44,235 bases of DNA from Armatimonadota bacterium (GTDB lineage Bacteria; Armatimonadota; UBA5829; JAUSEB01). The stretch covers positions 1 through 44,235 of the forward strand of contig JAUSGG010000192.1 in NCBI GenBank assembly GCA_030649165.1. Direction: 5' to 3'. Both the position numbers and the translations under genes were made by a program. Positions 6,813 to 15,500 of this stretch are shown in pieces. The notes below the pieces were generated by a model. That model did not search any database. It had not been told where the DNA came from and worked only from the letters and a program-made list of their open reading frames with translations. Position 1 is the stretch's first letter, and every line of letters starts with the position of its first letter.

Positions 6813-8344
6813 TGGCGACCACGGTTGACAGAAACGGAATCCCCGCCACTGCGATGGCCGGTCTCGGACTGGAGCCGCCCATCCGCGAAGTCAGGCCCGC
6901 GCCGGACCGGTTCAGGAACTCGCTCGGCAAGTACAGGGTGTGGCGGAGCGACGCGTGCGTGAAGTGCGGCAAATGCGAGGAGATTTGTCCGCGAGGGGTT
7001 CACGTCCGACCCGATGGCTATCCGGACTTCCTCACCGGCCTGGACTGGCGCTGCACCGCCGAAAAGTGCAAGGCGGCGGGCACGTATTGCGTCGACCATT
7101 GCCCGCAAAAGGCGCTGAAGATCGAGCTTTCGCCGATGTACAAGTCGCTGGGAGACTTTCGCTGGACGGCGGACTTGATCCTGAGCGCCTGGCACATGGC
7201 AGCCACGGGCGAGATCCCGGACGGAGAACTGGAGTATGAGATCGGCAACTCCGGCGGTGGTTTCGACAGGATGCGGTTCAAGTTTCCCGAGAACGGGCCG
7301 CGGACCGATCCGGCTGAGATTTCAACAGCATTACCGCTTAATCGCAGAGGCGACAACCGGCCTGAGATAACGATAGATGTCCCCGTTTACGGCGGAGGTA
7401 TGTCGTTCGGCTCGGTCAGCCCGCACACGATGCTGGCCAAGGCGCGGGCGGCGACGGCATGGAATACGTTTAGCTGCACGGGCGAGGGCGGATATCCCGA
7501 GCGACTTTTCGCTTACCGGGACCACGTGATCACGCAGGTCGCCACGGGCCTTTTCGGCGTGCGCGAGGAGACCATCAAGATGGCTCCGATAGTCGAGTTC
7601 AAGTACGCGCAGGGCGCCAAGCCGGGCCTCGGCGGCCATCTGTTGGGCGATAAGAACACGCCGGCGGTGGCCGCGATGCGCGAAGCGGTGGCGGGGACGT
7701 CGCTCTTTTCGCCGTTTCCGTTCCACAGCGTTTACTCGATCGAGGACCACAAGAAGCACGTGGACTGGGTGAAGCACATAAACCCGCGCGCGCTGGTGTC
7801 GGCGAAGGTTTCGACTCCTGTTGACGTCGACATGGTCGCCGTCGGCTCATACTTCGCGGGCGCGCATATCGTGCACATCGACGGAAGCTATGGCGGCACG
7901 GGGGCGGCGCCTGAGATCGCGAAGAAGAACATCGCGATGCCGATCGAATACGCTATCCCGAAGGTCGCCAAGTTCCTCCAGGACGAGGGCATCCGGGACA
8001 AGGTGACGCTTATAGCCAGCGGCGGGATACGGACCGCGTGCGATATGGCCAAAGCGATTGCGCTCGGCGCGGACGGGGTGGTTATCGGAACGCCGGAGAT
8101 GGTCGCGTTGGGCTGCATCCGATGCGGCAGATGCGAGAGCGGCCGCGGCTGCGCGCGGGGCATCGCCACCACGGACCCGGAACTGATCATGAAGATGACC
8201 ATCGAGTGGGGCACACAGCGGCTGATCAACATGCACGCGGCGTGGCGCGCGCAGTTGGTGAGCATTCTGAGCAGGTTCGGCATGCGCGACGTGAAAGAGC
8301 TTCGCGGGCGAACGGATTTGCTGACGCATTTGGATTACGAGTGA
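6812..8344 (+). CDS. gltB: Glutamate synthase FMN subunit, archaeal type, with N-terminal ferredoxin domain
   Basis: 510 aa. This is the synthase barrel that adds ammonia to 2-oxoglutarate and reduces the imine via FMN. An N-terminal ferredoxin module (CVKCGKCEEICPRG near 49, CVDHCPQKAL near 91) is followed by the barrel: YGGGMSFGSVS (about 193), GAKPGLGGHL (about 268), DGSYGGTGAAPE (about 355), ASGGIRT (about 402) and the [3Fe-4S] loop GCIRCGRCESGRGC (about 434-447). All the usual landmarks look intact. The ATG at 6812 overlaps the previous TGA and has GGAGG 7 bases upstream; a longer upstream frame is only overlap with the previous gene. The glutaminase and GXGXG domains are supplied by the next gene. 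Confidence 0.88.
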   Translation: MATTVDRNGIPATAMAGLGLEPPIREVRPAPDRFRNSLGKYRVWRSDACVKCGKCEEICPRGVHVRPDGYPDFLTGLDWRCTAEKCKAAGTYCVDHCPQKALKIELSPMYKSLGDFRWTADLILSAWHMAATGEIPDGELEYEIGNSGGGFDRMRFKFPENGPRTDPAEISTALPLNRRGDNRPEITIDVPVYGGGMSFGSVSPHTMLAKARAATAWNTFSCTGEGGYPERLFAYRDHVITQVATGLFGVREETIKMAPIVEFKYAQGAKPGLGGHLLGDKNTPAVAAMREAVAGTSLFSPFPFHSVYSIEDHKKHVDWVKHINPRALVSAKVSTPVDVDMVAVGSYFAGAHIVHIDGSYGGTGAAPEIAKKNIAMPIEYAIPKVAKFLQDEGIRDKVTLIASGGIRTACDMAKAIALGADGVVIGTPEMVALGCIRCGRCESGRGCARGIATTDPELIMKMTIEWGTQRLINMHAAWRAQLVSILSRFGMRDVKELRGRTDLLTHLDYE

Positions 8345-8419
8345 TTTAACCACAGATGGACACGGATGGGGATTGGAAATGGGCCAGGACTGTTCACTGA
8401 TCACTGACGACTGATTACT
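8345..8419. repeat. Short tandem-type repeats in an operon gap
   Basis: The 75-base gap inside the block consists of a CACAGATGGACACGGATGG piece followed by GTTCACTGATCACTGACGACT-type units. Both kinds recur elsewhere in the window (44029-44063, 22881-22926). No clear ribosome-binding site is left for the next gene. Confidence 0.5.
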
Positions 8420-11062
8420 ATGAGAGACTTTGCACAGAGAATAACCGACAGCAGACGTTGGATGACCGAGGGCTGGTCCAGCGCTCCTCCGCGGCACACG
8501 GATGCGGAGGGCGGATGCGGCGTGACCGGGTTCGCGTGCAGCATTCCGGTCAGCGGGCGGCACATTTATGAGCCCTCGGCGCAGATGCACAACCGCGGAA
8601 ACGGCAAGGGTGGCGGCATCGCCGCCGTCGGGCTGGAACCGGGCCGGTTGGGTGTCTCGCGCGAAATCCTGAACGATGACTATATGGTTCACATCGCCCT
8701 GCTTCAGCCTGAGGCGCGCAACCAGGTCGAGGCGGATTTCATAATGCCGATGTTCGAAGTTCATCATGCCGAGGCGCTCGACCACATTGACGACTACCGC
8801 GACGTGGAGGGCCTCGAAGTTCGCCCGCCGGATGTGCAGCGTTACTTCGTGCGGGTCAAGCCGGAAGTCCTGCGCAAGTTCGCCGAGGAGCGCAATCTTA
8901 CGGGCCTGCCGGAGCGCGACATCGAGGACGAGTTCATATACCAAAATACCTTCCAGCTCAACTCGAAGTACTATGCGTCGCTGGGCGAAAAGCAAGCGTT
9001 CGTTTTGTCTCACGGACGAGACCAAATGATCCTGAAGGTCGTGGGTTACGCGGAGCATATCGTCACCTATTACAATCTTGAGGACTTCAAAGGCCACGTG
9101 TGGATCGCGCACCAGCGTTATCCGACGAGGGGCCGCGTGTGGCATCCCGGCGGCGCGCATCCGTTCTGCGGACTGAACGAAGCGCTCGTGCACAATGGCG
9201 ACTTCGCGAACTACTATTCGGTCAGCGAATACCTTGCGCAGAGGAATATCAAGCCCCTGTTCCTGACGGACACGGAGGTTTCTATCCTGGTGTTCGACCT
9301 CTGGAACCGGGTTTATCGATACCCGCTGGAATACATCATCGAAGGGCTTGCGCCGACCACCGAGCGGGATTTCGACATGCTTCCGAAGGAGAAGCAGGAG
9401 ATCTACCGCCGGATTCAGCGCAGCCACATACACGGCTCGCCGGACGGTCCGTGGTTCTTCATCATCGCGCGCAACGATGTGGCGAACGACTCGTTCCAGC
9501 TTCTGGGCATAACCGACACCGCGATGCTCCGGCCGCAGGTCTTCGCGCTACAGGACGGCGAGGTGCAAATCGGGCTGATCTGCTCGGAGAAACAGGCGAT
9601 TGACGCCACCCTGCACAGCCTGGCAAAGGAAGACAGCCGTTTCTGCCCGATCGCCGACGATTACTGGAACGCGCGCGGCGGCAGCTACACCGACGGCGGC
9701 GCGTTCGCGTTCAACGTAAAGCGCAACGGCGACGGCAGCAGGCATTTGACGTGCCAGGACAAGTTTGGCAGACCGCGCGAGGTCAGGCCGGGGAGGAGAG
9801 TCGGGGGAGTCGGAAGTGGCGAGCGGGAAACTCAGAACTCAGAACTCAGAACTCAGGGCTTCTCGGACGGGCCGGCGTTGTTTGAGGCGCTGAAGGCCGC
9901 GGCCCCGGGAGAGGGATTTGTCGAGCTTCAAGGGCTTTGCTCCGAAGTCGCGGCTCGGGCGTCGGACAGGTCTGACAAGTCTGACAGGTCGGACAGGATA
10001 GACGTCGCCATTGAGGCCCTCACGCTCATGATCGACCGCAGATACCCCGTGGGCGACAACAAGCGCTCAAGCGTCCTGCAGGTCGTGAACGATTGCCTGA
10101 CCGGCATCCTTGAATCGATTCCAACGATCACGGGAGAGCCGGCGTCACGCTATGCCAGGATCGACTGGGAAACCAGAAGCGCGCTGAGGCCGCCGGGAGG
10201 GCCGGAGGAAGTCCTTGTAGTGAACGCGCGCGGTTTCCCGCCCGAGGACGACGACTGCGACGCCCGGCTCGTGGTTCGGGCAAATGAGCTTGGCTGGAAG
10301 AGGTTCATCTGCTACGGCTACGTCGGCCAAAGGTTCCTCGGATGCGGGCTGGGGCCGGATTCAGACAACGTGGTGATAGACGCTTATGGCAGCTCCGGCG
10401 ACTATTTGGCCTCCGGGTTGGACGGCGCCACGGTGATCGTGCACGGAAACGCGCAGGACCAGGTGGCGCAGATACTCAAACGCGGGAAACTGGTTGTGCA
10501 CGGAGACGTCGGCCAGACGTTTATGTACGGCGCGAAGGGTGGCAGCGTGTTCATCAAAGGCAACGCGGCGGGGCGCCCGTTGATCAACGCCGTCGGCAGG
10601 CCGAGGGCCGTGATCAACGGCACGTGCCTCGACTTCCTGGCCGAATCCTTTATGGCCGGCGATCCGTTGAACGGCGGCGGGTTCGTTGTCCTGAACGGTG
10701 TCCGCACCGACGACGACGGAAATATGACCGATCTGGATACGTCTTACCCCGGATCGAACCTGTTCTCGCTGGCGTCGGGCGGAGCGATCTACGTGCGGGA
10801 CCCGCACCAACAGCTCGAGGACGAACAGCTCAACGGCGGGGCGTTCCTCGAGCTTTCGGACGCGGACTGGCAGATTATACTGCCGTATCTTCAGGAGAAC
10901 GAGAGGCTGTTCGACATTCCCATTTCACGCCTGCTGACGGTCGATGGAGTGGTCCGCGAGCCGCGCCGGGTTTACCGGAAAGTGGCCCCGGCCAAGCTGA
11001 AGGCGGCGATCGTGGCGGACGACGACGGCAATTTAGCGCTATGTGAGGAATCGAATGAGTAA
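8420..11062 (+). CDS. Glutamate synthase: glutaminase domain fused to GXGXG domain
   Basis: 880 aa. The N-terminal class II amidotransferase begins at GGCGVTGFA (Cys near 34). In this Ntn-hydrolase family cysteine becomes the first residue after propeptide removal; here the leader would be about 33 aa. The domain runs to about residue 450 (QMHNRGNGKGGG, HQRYPTRG, HNGDFANYY). From about 595 to 800 is the GXGXG beta-helix that in glutamate synthases follows the FMN domain (GRPLINAVGRPRAVINGT, LNGGGFVVLNG). The linker contains four 7-bp AACTCAG units (9829-9856) and 9-bp units (9961-10005) translated as SDR/SDK repeats, clearly repeat-derived. The ATG at 8420 has no visible ribosome-binding site; ATG 8462 is an alternative. 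It overlaps hdrC by 8 bases. Confidence 0.85.
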   Translation: MRDFAQRITDSRRWMTEGWSSAPPRHTDAEGGCGVTGFACSIPVSGRHIYEPSAQMHNRGNGKGGGIAAVGLEPGRLGVSREILNDDYMVHIALLQPEARNQVEADFIMPMFEVHHAEALDHIDDYRDVEGLEVRPPDVQRYFVRVKPEVLRKFAEERNLTGLPERDIEDEFIYQNTFQLNSKYYASLGEKQAFVLSHGRDQMILKVVGYAEHIVTYYNLEDFKGHVWIAHQRYPTRGRVWHPGGAHPFCGLNEALVHNGDFANYYSVSEYLAQRNIKPLFLTDTEVSILVFDLWNRVYRYPLEYIIEGLAPTTERDFDMLPKEKQEIYRRIQRSHIHGSPDGPWFFIIARNDVANDSFQLLGITDTAMLRPQVFALQDGEVQIGLICSEKQAIDATLHSLAKEDSRFCPIADDYWNARGGSYTDGGAFAFNVKRNGDGSRHLTCQDKFGRPREVRPGRRVGGVGSGERETQNSELRTQGFSDGPALFEALKAAAPGEGFVELQGLCSEVAARASDRSDKSDRSDRIDVAIEALTLMIDRRYPVGDNKRSSVLQVVNDCLTGILESIPTITGEPASRYARIDWETRSALRPPGGPEEVLVVNARGFPPEDDDCDARLVVRANELGWKRFICYGYVGQRFLGCGLGPDSDNVVIDAYGSSGDYLASGLDGATVIVHGNAQDQVAQILKRGKLVVHGDVGQTFMYGAKGGSVFIKGNAAGRPLINAVGRPRAVINGTCLDFLAESFMAGDPLNGGGFVVLNGVRTDDDGNMTDLDTSYPGSNLFSLASGGAIYVRDPHQQLEDEQLNGGAFLELSDADWQIILPYLQENERLFDIPISRLLTVDGVVREPRRVYRKVAPAKLKAAIVADDDGNLALCEESNE
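9829..9856. repeat. In-frame 7-bp tandem repeat (AACTCAG x4)
   Basis: Four exact units of AACTCAG inside the glutamate synthase gene, in the linker between the amidotransferase and GXGXG domains. The array is in frame, so the protein continues. Confidence 0.85.
9961..10005. repeat. In-frame 9-bp tandem repeat (GTCGGACAG type)
   Basis: Units GTCGGACAG, GTCTGACAA, GTCTGACAG, GTCGGACAG and GATAGACGT, translated as SDR/SDK repeats. The reverse complement of the unit makes up the intergenic array at 17622-17669. Confidence 0.85.
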
Positions 11063-11615
11063 GGCAACGCTTCATAGTATTGATAGCGCGTTTCTGTTGG
11101 AAATGGACCCGGATGGCAGGCTGAACCTGGCGTCGTGCCTGCAATGCGGCAGATGCTCCTCGGGCTGCACGATGCGGCTGGAGACGGACATACTTCCTCA
11201 TCAGCTCAACCGCATGGTTGCGCTTGGCCTGACCGAGCAAATGCTGAGCAGCAAAGCGATTTGGGCCTGTGTCTCCTGTCACACCTGCGTGTCGCGCTGC
11301 CCGATGAAAGTGGACACGCCGACGCTCATAGACAGGCTGCGCCAAAAAGCCAAGGCCGCACCGAAAGAGATGGACCGGGTGCGCATCTTCAACGAGGCTT
11401 TCCTGGCGTCGGTCCGCCGGTTCGGGCGCGTGTGGGAGTTCGGCCTGATGGCGGCCTACAAGACCCGCGCGCGGGATTTCTTCAGCGATTTGGGCAAGCT
11501 GCCCGCCATGCTGCGGAAGGGCAAGCTGTCGCTCCTTCCCCCGCCGAAGGGCGCGCGCAAAGCGGTTGCGACGATCTTCAACAGAACGATCGGGAAACGG
11601 AGGGCGGCAAAATGA
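11055..11615 (+). CDS. hdrC: Heterodisulfide reductase-like subunit C
   Basis: 186 aa ferredoxin-type subunit that carries electrons between HdrA and HdrB. Two [4Fe-4S] motifs are visible: CLQCGRCSSGC (about 28-38) and CVSCHTCVSRCPMKV (about 73-87). The C-terminal third is basic and helical (RDFFSDLGKLPAMLRKGK), as in other HdrC proteins. The ATG at 11055 is chosen because GAGGA precedes it and the protein then begins MSKATLHS; an in-frame ATG 12 bases upstream is less likely. It overlaps the upstream glutamate synthase gene by 8 bases and hdrB by 4, so it is translated as part of the same operon. Confidence 0.9.
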   Translation: MSKATLHSIDSAFLLEMDPDGRLNLASCLQCGRCSSGCTMRLETDILPHQLNRMVALGLTEQMLSSKAIWACVSCHTCVSRCPMKVDTPTLIDRLRQKAKAAPKEMDRVRIFNEAFLASVRRFGRVWEFGLMAAYKTRARDFFSDLGKLPAMLRKGKLSLLPPPKGARKAVATIFNRTIGKRRAAK

Positions 11616-12469
11616 AATACGCTTTCTTCCCGGGATGCTCCCTTGAATCGACGGCCAGGGATTTTCAGATGTCCACGCTTGCCGTGGCGCAGGCGCTGGG
11701 GATCGAGTTGCAGGAGATTCCGGATTGGAGCTGCTGCGGTTCCTCACCGGCGCACTCGACCGACGCGCTTCTGGCGGCGTCTCTCCCGGCGCGCAACCTG
11801 GCCGCGGCAAGAAGGCTTGAGAAAGATGTGGTGGTCTGCTGCGCGGCGTGCTACAGCCGGCTCGCGGCGGCGAATAAGGCGCTGGCGGACGATGAAAATC
11901 TGAGGATCGAGGTGTCCAAGGTCATCGGCGAGATGTACGGCGGAACCGTGCGAGTGAGGCATTTTCTGCAGGTCCTGCGCGAAGATTTGGGAATCGCCGA
12001 AATCCGCAAACTGGTCACGCGAAGCCTCGGTGGTCTCAGAGTCGCCTGCTACTATGGGTGTCTGTTGACGAGGCCGAGAGAGCTCAGCATTGTCAGCGAC
12101 CCGGAAGACCCACAGTTGATGGAAGAGCTTTTGGCCGCCGCGGGCGCGACGCCCGTGGAATGGCCTTTCAAGACCGAATGCTGCGGAGCGAGTTTCTCCA
12201 TAACGAGAACGGACACCGTGAAACGGCTGAGCGGCGAGATACTGAAAATGGCGAAGGAGAGCGGGGCCGACTGCGTCGTAGTCGCCTGCCCGCTCTGCCA
12301 GAACAACCTGGACTTGCGCCAGGCTGACATAGCGGCGGCGATCGGCAAGGAAATCGGCCTGCCCGTTTTCTACTTTACACAGCTATTGGGCCGGGCGCTG
12401 GGGCTTTCGGACGAAGCGCTGGGGATCGGGAAACTGATGACAAGTCCGGAGAAAGTGTTGGCACGTTAA
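11612..12469 (+). CDS. hdrB: Heterodisulfide reductase-like subunit B
   Basis: 285 aa. HdrB holds the two non-cubane [4Fe-4S] clusters that reduce a disulfide in methanogens; in bacterial complexes the substrate is often unknown. Two CCG-domain repeats are present: SCCGSSPAHS (about 41) with CCAACYSR (about 76), and YYGCLLTRP (about 147) with ECCGASF (about 190) and ACPLCQNNLDLRQ (about 226). Both cysteine sets look complete, so an active disulfide or thiol site is plausible. The start overlaps the hdrC stop by four bases (ATGA). Downstream, a 103-base gap with palindromic repeats separates it from hdrA. Confidence 0.9.
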   Translation: MKYAFFPGCSLESTARDFQMSTLAVAQALGIELQEIPDWSCCGSSPAHSTDALLAASLPARNLAAARRLEKDVVVCCAACYSRLAAANKALADDENLRIEVSKVIGEMYGGTVRVRHFLQVLREDLGIAEIRKLVTRSLGGLRVACYYGCLLTRPRELSIVSDPEDPQLMEELLAAAGATPVEWPFKTECCGASFSITRTDTVKRLSGEILKMAKESGADCVVVACPLCQNNLDLRQADIAAAIGKEIGLPVFYFTQLLGRALGLSDEALGIGKLMTSPEKVLAR

Positions 12470-12479
12470 GAGTTGGGAG

Positions 12480-12549
12480 ACCTCACCCCAGCCCTCTCCT
12501 GGAAGGAGAGGGAGTTCCCCCTCCTCTTAGGAGGGGGTTAGGGGGCGGT
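12480..12549. repeat. Double CT-rich palindrome between hdrB and hdrA
   Basis: Two adjacent perfect stems: CCCTCTCCT (12492-12500) with AGGAGAGGG (12504-12512), and CCCCCTCCT (12517-12525) with AGGAGGGGG (12529-12537). No T-run follows, so it is not a standard terminator. It is almost the same as 42779-42845. Confidence 0.7.
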
Positions 12550-12572
12550 TCGGACTGGTCGAAAGTCGGGAT

Positions 12573-15500
12573 ATGATGCAAAGCAATGAACAGAAAAATC
12601 TTATAGGCGCGGTGATGGTGTGTGGCGGCGGGATTGCCGGGATACAGTCGTCGCTCGACCTTGCCAACTCGGGCTATAAGGTCTACATGGTCGAGAAGTC
12701 CCCCTCCATCGGCGGCAAGATGGCGCAGTTGGACAAGACTTTCCCGACGGGCGACTGCGCCACGTGCGTCATCTCGCCCAAGCTCGTAGAAGCCGTCAGA
12801 AACTTGAACATCGAGATTCTGACGCAATCCGAGATAGAGGAGATGGACGGCGAGCCGGGCAACTTCCGGGTGAAGATCAGGCAGAAAGCCCGTTACGTAG
12901 ACATCGCTAAGTGCAACTCCTGCGGTGACTGCCAGAAGGTCTGCCCGGTGCGAGTGCCCGACGGGTTCAACCGCGGGCTGAGCGTCACCACGGCTATTCG
13001 CAAGGTGTACCCGCAGGCGGCCCCCAACGCTTTCCTGATAGAAAAGGGAGACGGGAAGTCCCCCTGCAAGACGGCCTGCCCCGCGGGTGTCAACGCGCAT
13101 GGTTATGTGGCTCTGATCGCGAAAGGGAAGTTCGCGGAGGCGCTGGCTCTTGAGAGGCAGAGGAACCCGTTCCCGGCTATTTGCGGCCGCATCTGCAATC
13201 ATCCCTGCGAGGACGGGTGCCTGAGAAAAGGCATAGACGGCGCTATAGCCATTTGCGGTCTCAAGCGGTTTCTCTCCGACTATGAATTGGAGCACGGAAT
13301 GGCCCCGCCTCCGGAGGTCAAGGAGAAGAGACCGGAGAAGGTAGCCGTCATCGGCGCCGGTCCGGCCGGACTCACCGCCGCCTACGACCTGGCCCTGATG
13401 GGCTACGGGGTGACGGTCTTCGAGGCGTCGAGCACGGCGGGCGGCATGCTCTCCGCGGCCATACCCGAGTACCGCCTGCCCAGGGAGGCCATCCAAGCTG
13501 ACGTTGAATACATCCGGCGCTCTGGGGTCGAGATCGTCACGAACACCCGCCTGGGCGAGGACATAAGTCTTGACGACCTGCGGGAGAAGGGTTTCGGCGC
13601 GGCGCTGCTGGCCGTGGGCGCGTCCCGGGGACGGATGCTGAATATCCCCGGCGCCGATCTGACCGGCGTGGTCAACGGCCTGGACTTCCTGCGCGACGTG
13701 AGCCTGGGCAAAGAGACGAATGTGGCGGGACGCGTCGTCGTGATCGGCGGCGGAAGCGTCGCAATGGATGTCGCAAGAACCGCCGTTCGCCTGGGAGCGC
13801 GGAGCGTGCGCGTCGCCTGCATCGAATCGCGGGAGGAGATGCCGGCGCATAAGGAAGAGGTGGCTGCCACGGAGGCCGAAATCCTTGCCGCCGAGGCCGG
13901 GCCGGCTTCCGCCGCCAAGGATTCGCCGATGCTCTGCCGCCGCTCGCCTGCCCGCGTTACCGGCGAGAACGGCCGGGTGACCGGGATCGAGTTTATCCGG
14001 GTCAAGCACATGAAATTCGACGAGGAGGGGCGACTCTCGCTCGAAACCGAGCCCGGAACCGAAATGATAGTCCCGGCCGACACCGTGATCATGGCAATCG
14101 GCCAGGCCACGGACGCCGCGCTGCTCGAAGGAATGGGCCTGCGGCTCACCGGCCGCGGCGCCGCTGATGCCGATCCCGTCACTATGGAGACCAACCTGCC
14201 GGGAGTGTTCGCCGCGGGCGACCTGGTATCCGGCCCGTCGCTCGCCGTGATGGCCATCGGCGCCGGACACGAGGCCGCCACGTCCATCGACCGTTACCTG
14301 CGCGGCGAAGATTTGCGCGAGGGCCGCAAGCAGGTGGAGGTCAAGACGATAGAGACGCCTCGCAAGGTCACCGATCCTCAACCGAGGATACCGATGCCGG
14401 AGGTCGCGGTCGCCGAGCGCATCCGCGGTTTCGCCGAGGTCGAGTTGGGCTACACCGAAGAGATGGCGGTCCGGGAGGCGGAGCGGTGCCTGCACTGCGA
14501 GATCTGCTCGGAGTGTCAGGAATGCGTCAAGGCCTGCGGGGCAAAAGCAATCGACCACGACGAGCAGGACCACGAGCGCGAGATCGAGGTGGGCGCGATC
14601 ATACTCGCGCCCGGCTACGAAGAGTTCGACGCCCGTCTGCGGGGTGAGTTCGGCTTCGGGCGATACAAGAACGTCGTGACCAACGTTCAGTTCGAGCGGA
14701 TGCTTTCGGCGAGCGGGCCTTTCGGCGGACACCTCCAGCGACTCAGCGACGGCCGCGAGCCTAAGCGCATCGCGTTTATCCAGTGCGTCGGGTCGCGTGA
14801 CGCTATGAACGGACGAGCGTATTGCTCGTCGGTCTGCTGCATGGCCGCGATCAAGGAGGCGGTGGTCGCCAGGAGCCACGTGCCGGAGCTGGAGACCACG
14901 ATTTTCTACACCGACATCCGCGCGTTCGGCAAGGATTTCGACCGTTACTACGAGCGGGCAAAGGCCGACGGCGTGCGGTTCGTTCGGAGTACGCCGAGCC
15001 GGATCGTCGAGGTTCCCGGCTCTAAGGACCTGCGGATTTCGCACATTAGAGACGGTCAGCCGGTTGACGAAGAGTTCGATCTGGTCGTCCTTTCCACCGG
15101 AATCCGTCCGAGCGATGAAGCTCTGCGGACCGCGGCCGCTGTCGGAGTCGAGCTGAATGAGTGCGGTTTCTGCAAATCGGACGAAGCCGCGACTGTGGCG
15201 ACTTCGCGACAGGGCGTTTACGTGGCGGGGGCCTTCCAGGAGCCAAAGGACATCCCTGAGACGGTCGCCCAGGCCAGCGCGGCGGCGGCTATGGCGATGG
15301 AACTGCTCTCCCCGGCGCGGGGGACCATGGTCACTGAGAAGATTTATCCGCCCGAGCACGATTTCACCGACGCGATCCCGAGAATCGGCGTCTTCGTCTG
15401 CCATTGCGGAATCAACATCTCGTCGGTCGTGGACGTCGAGCGCGTGGTCGAGGCCGCGGGGGGAATGCCGTTCGTGGCGCACGCGGAGAGCAATATTTAT

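Noticed and set aside
9829-10005. CRISPR-like array
   Set aside because: Units are 7-9 bases, contiguous, without spacers, and lie in a gene.
12480-12549. Rho-independent terminator between hdrB and hdrA
   Set aside because: Strong stems but no T-run, and the same repeat occurs in gaps of all types; the operon may continue through it.
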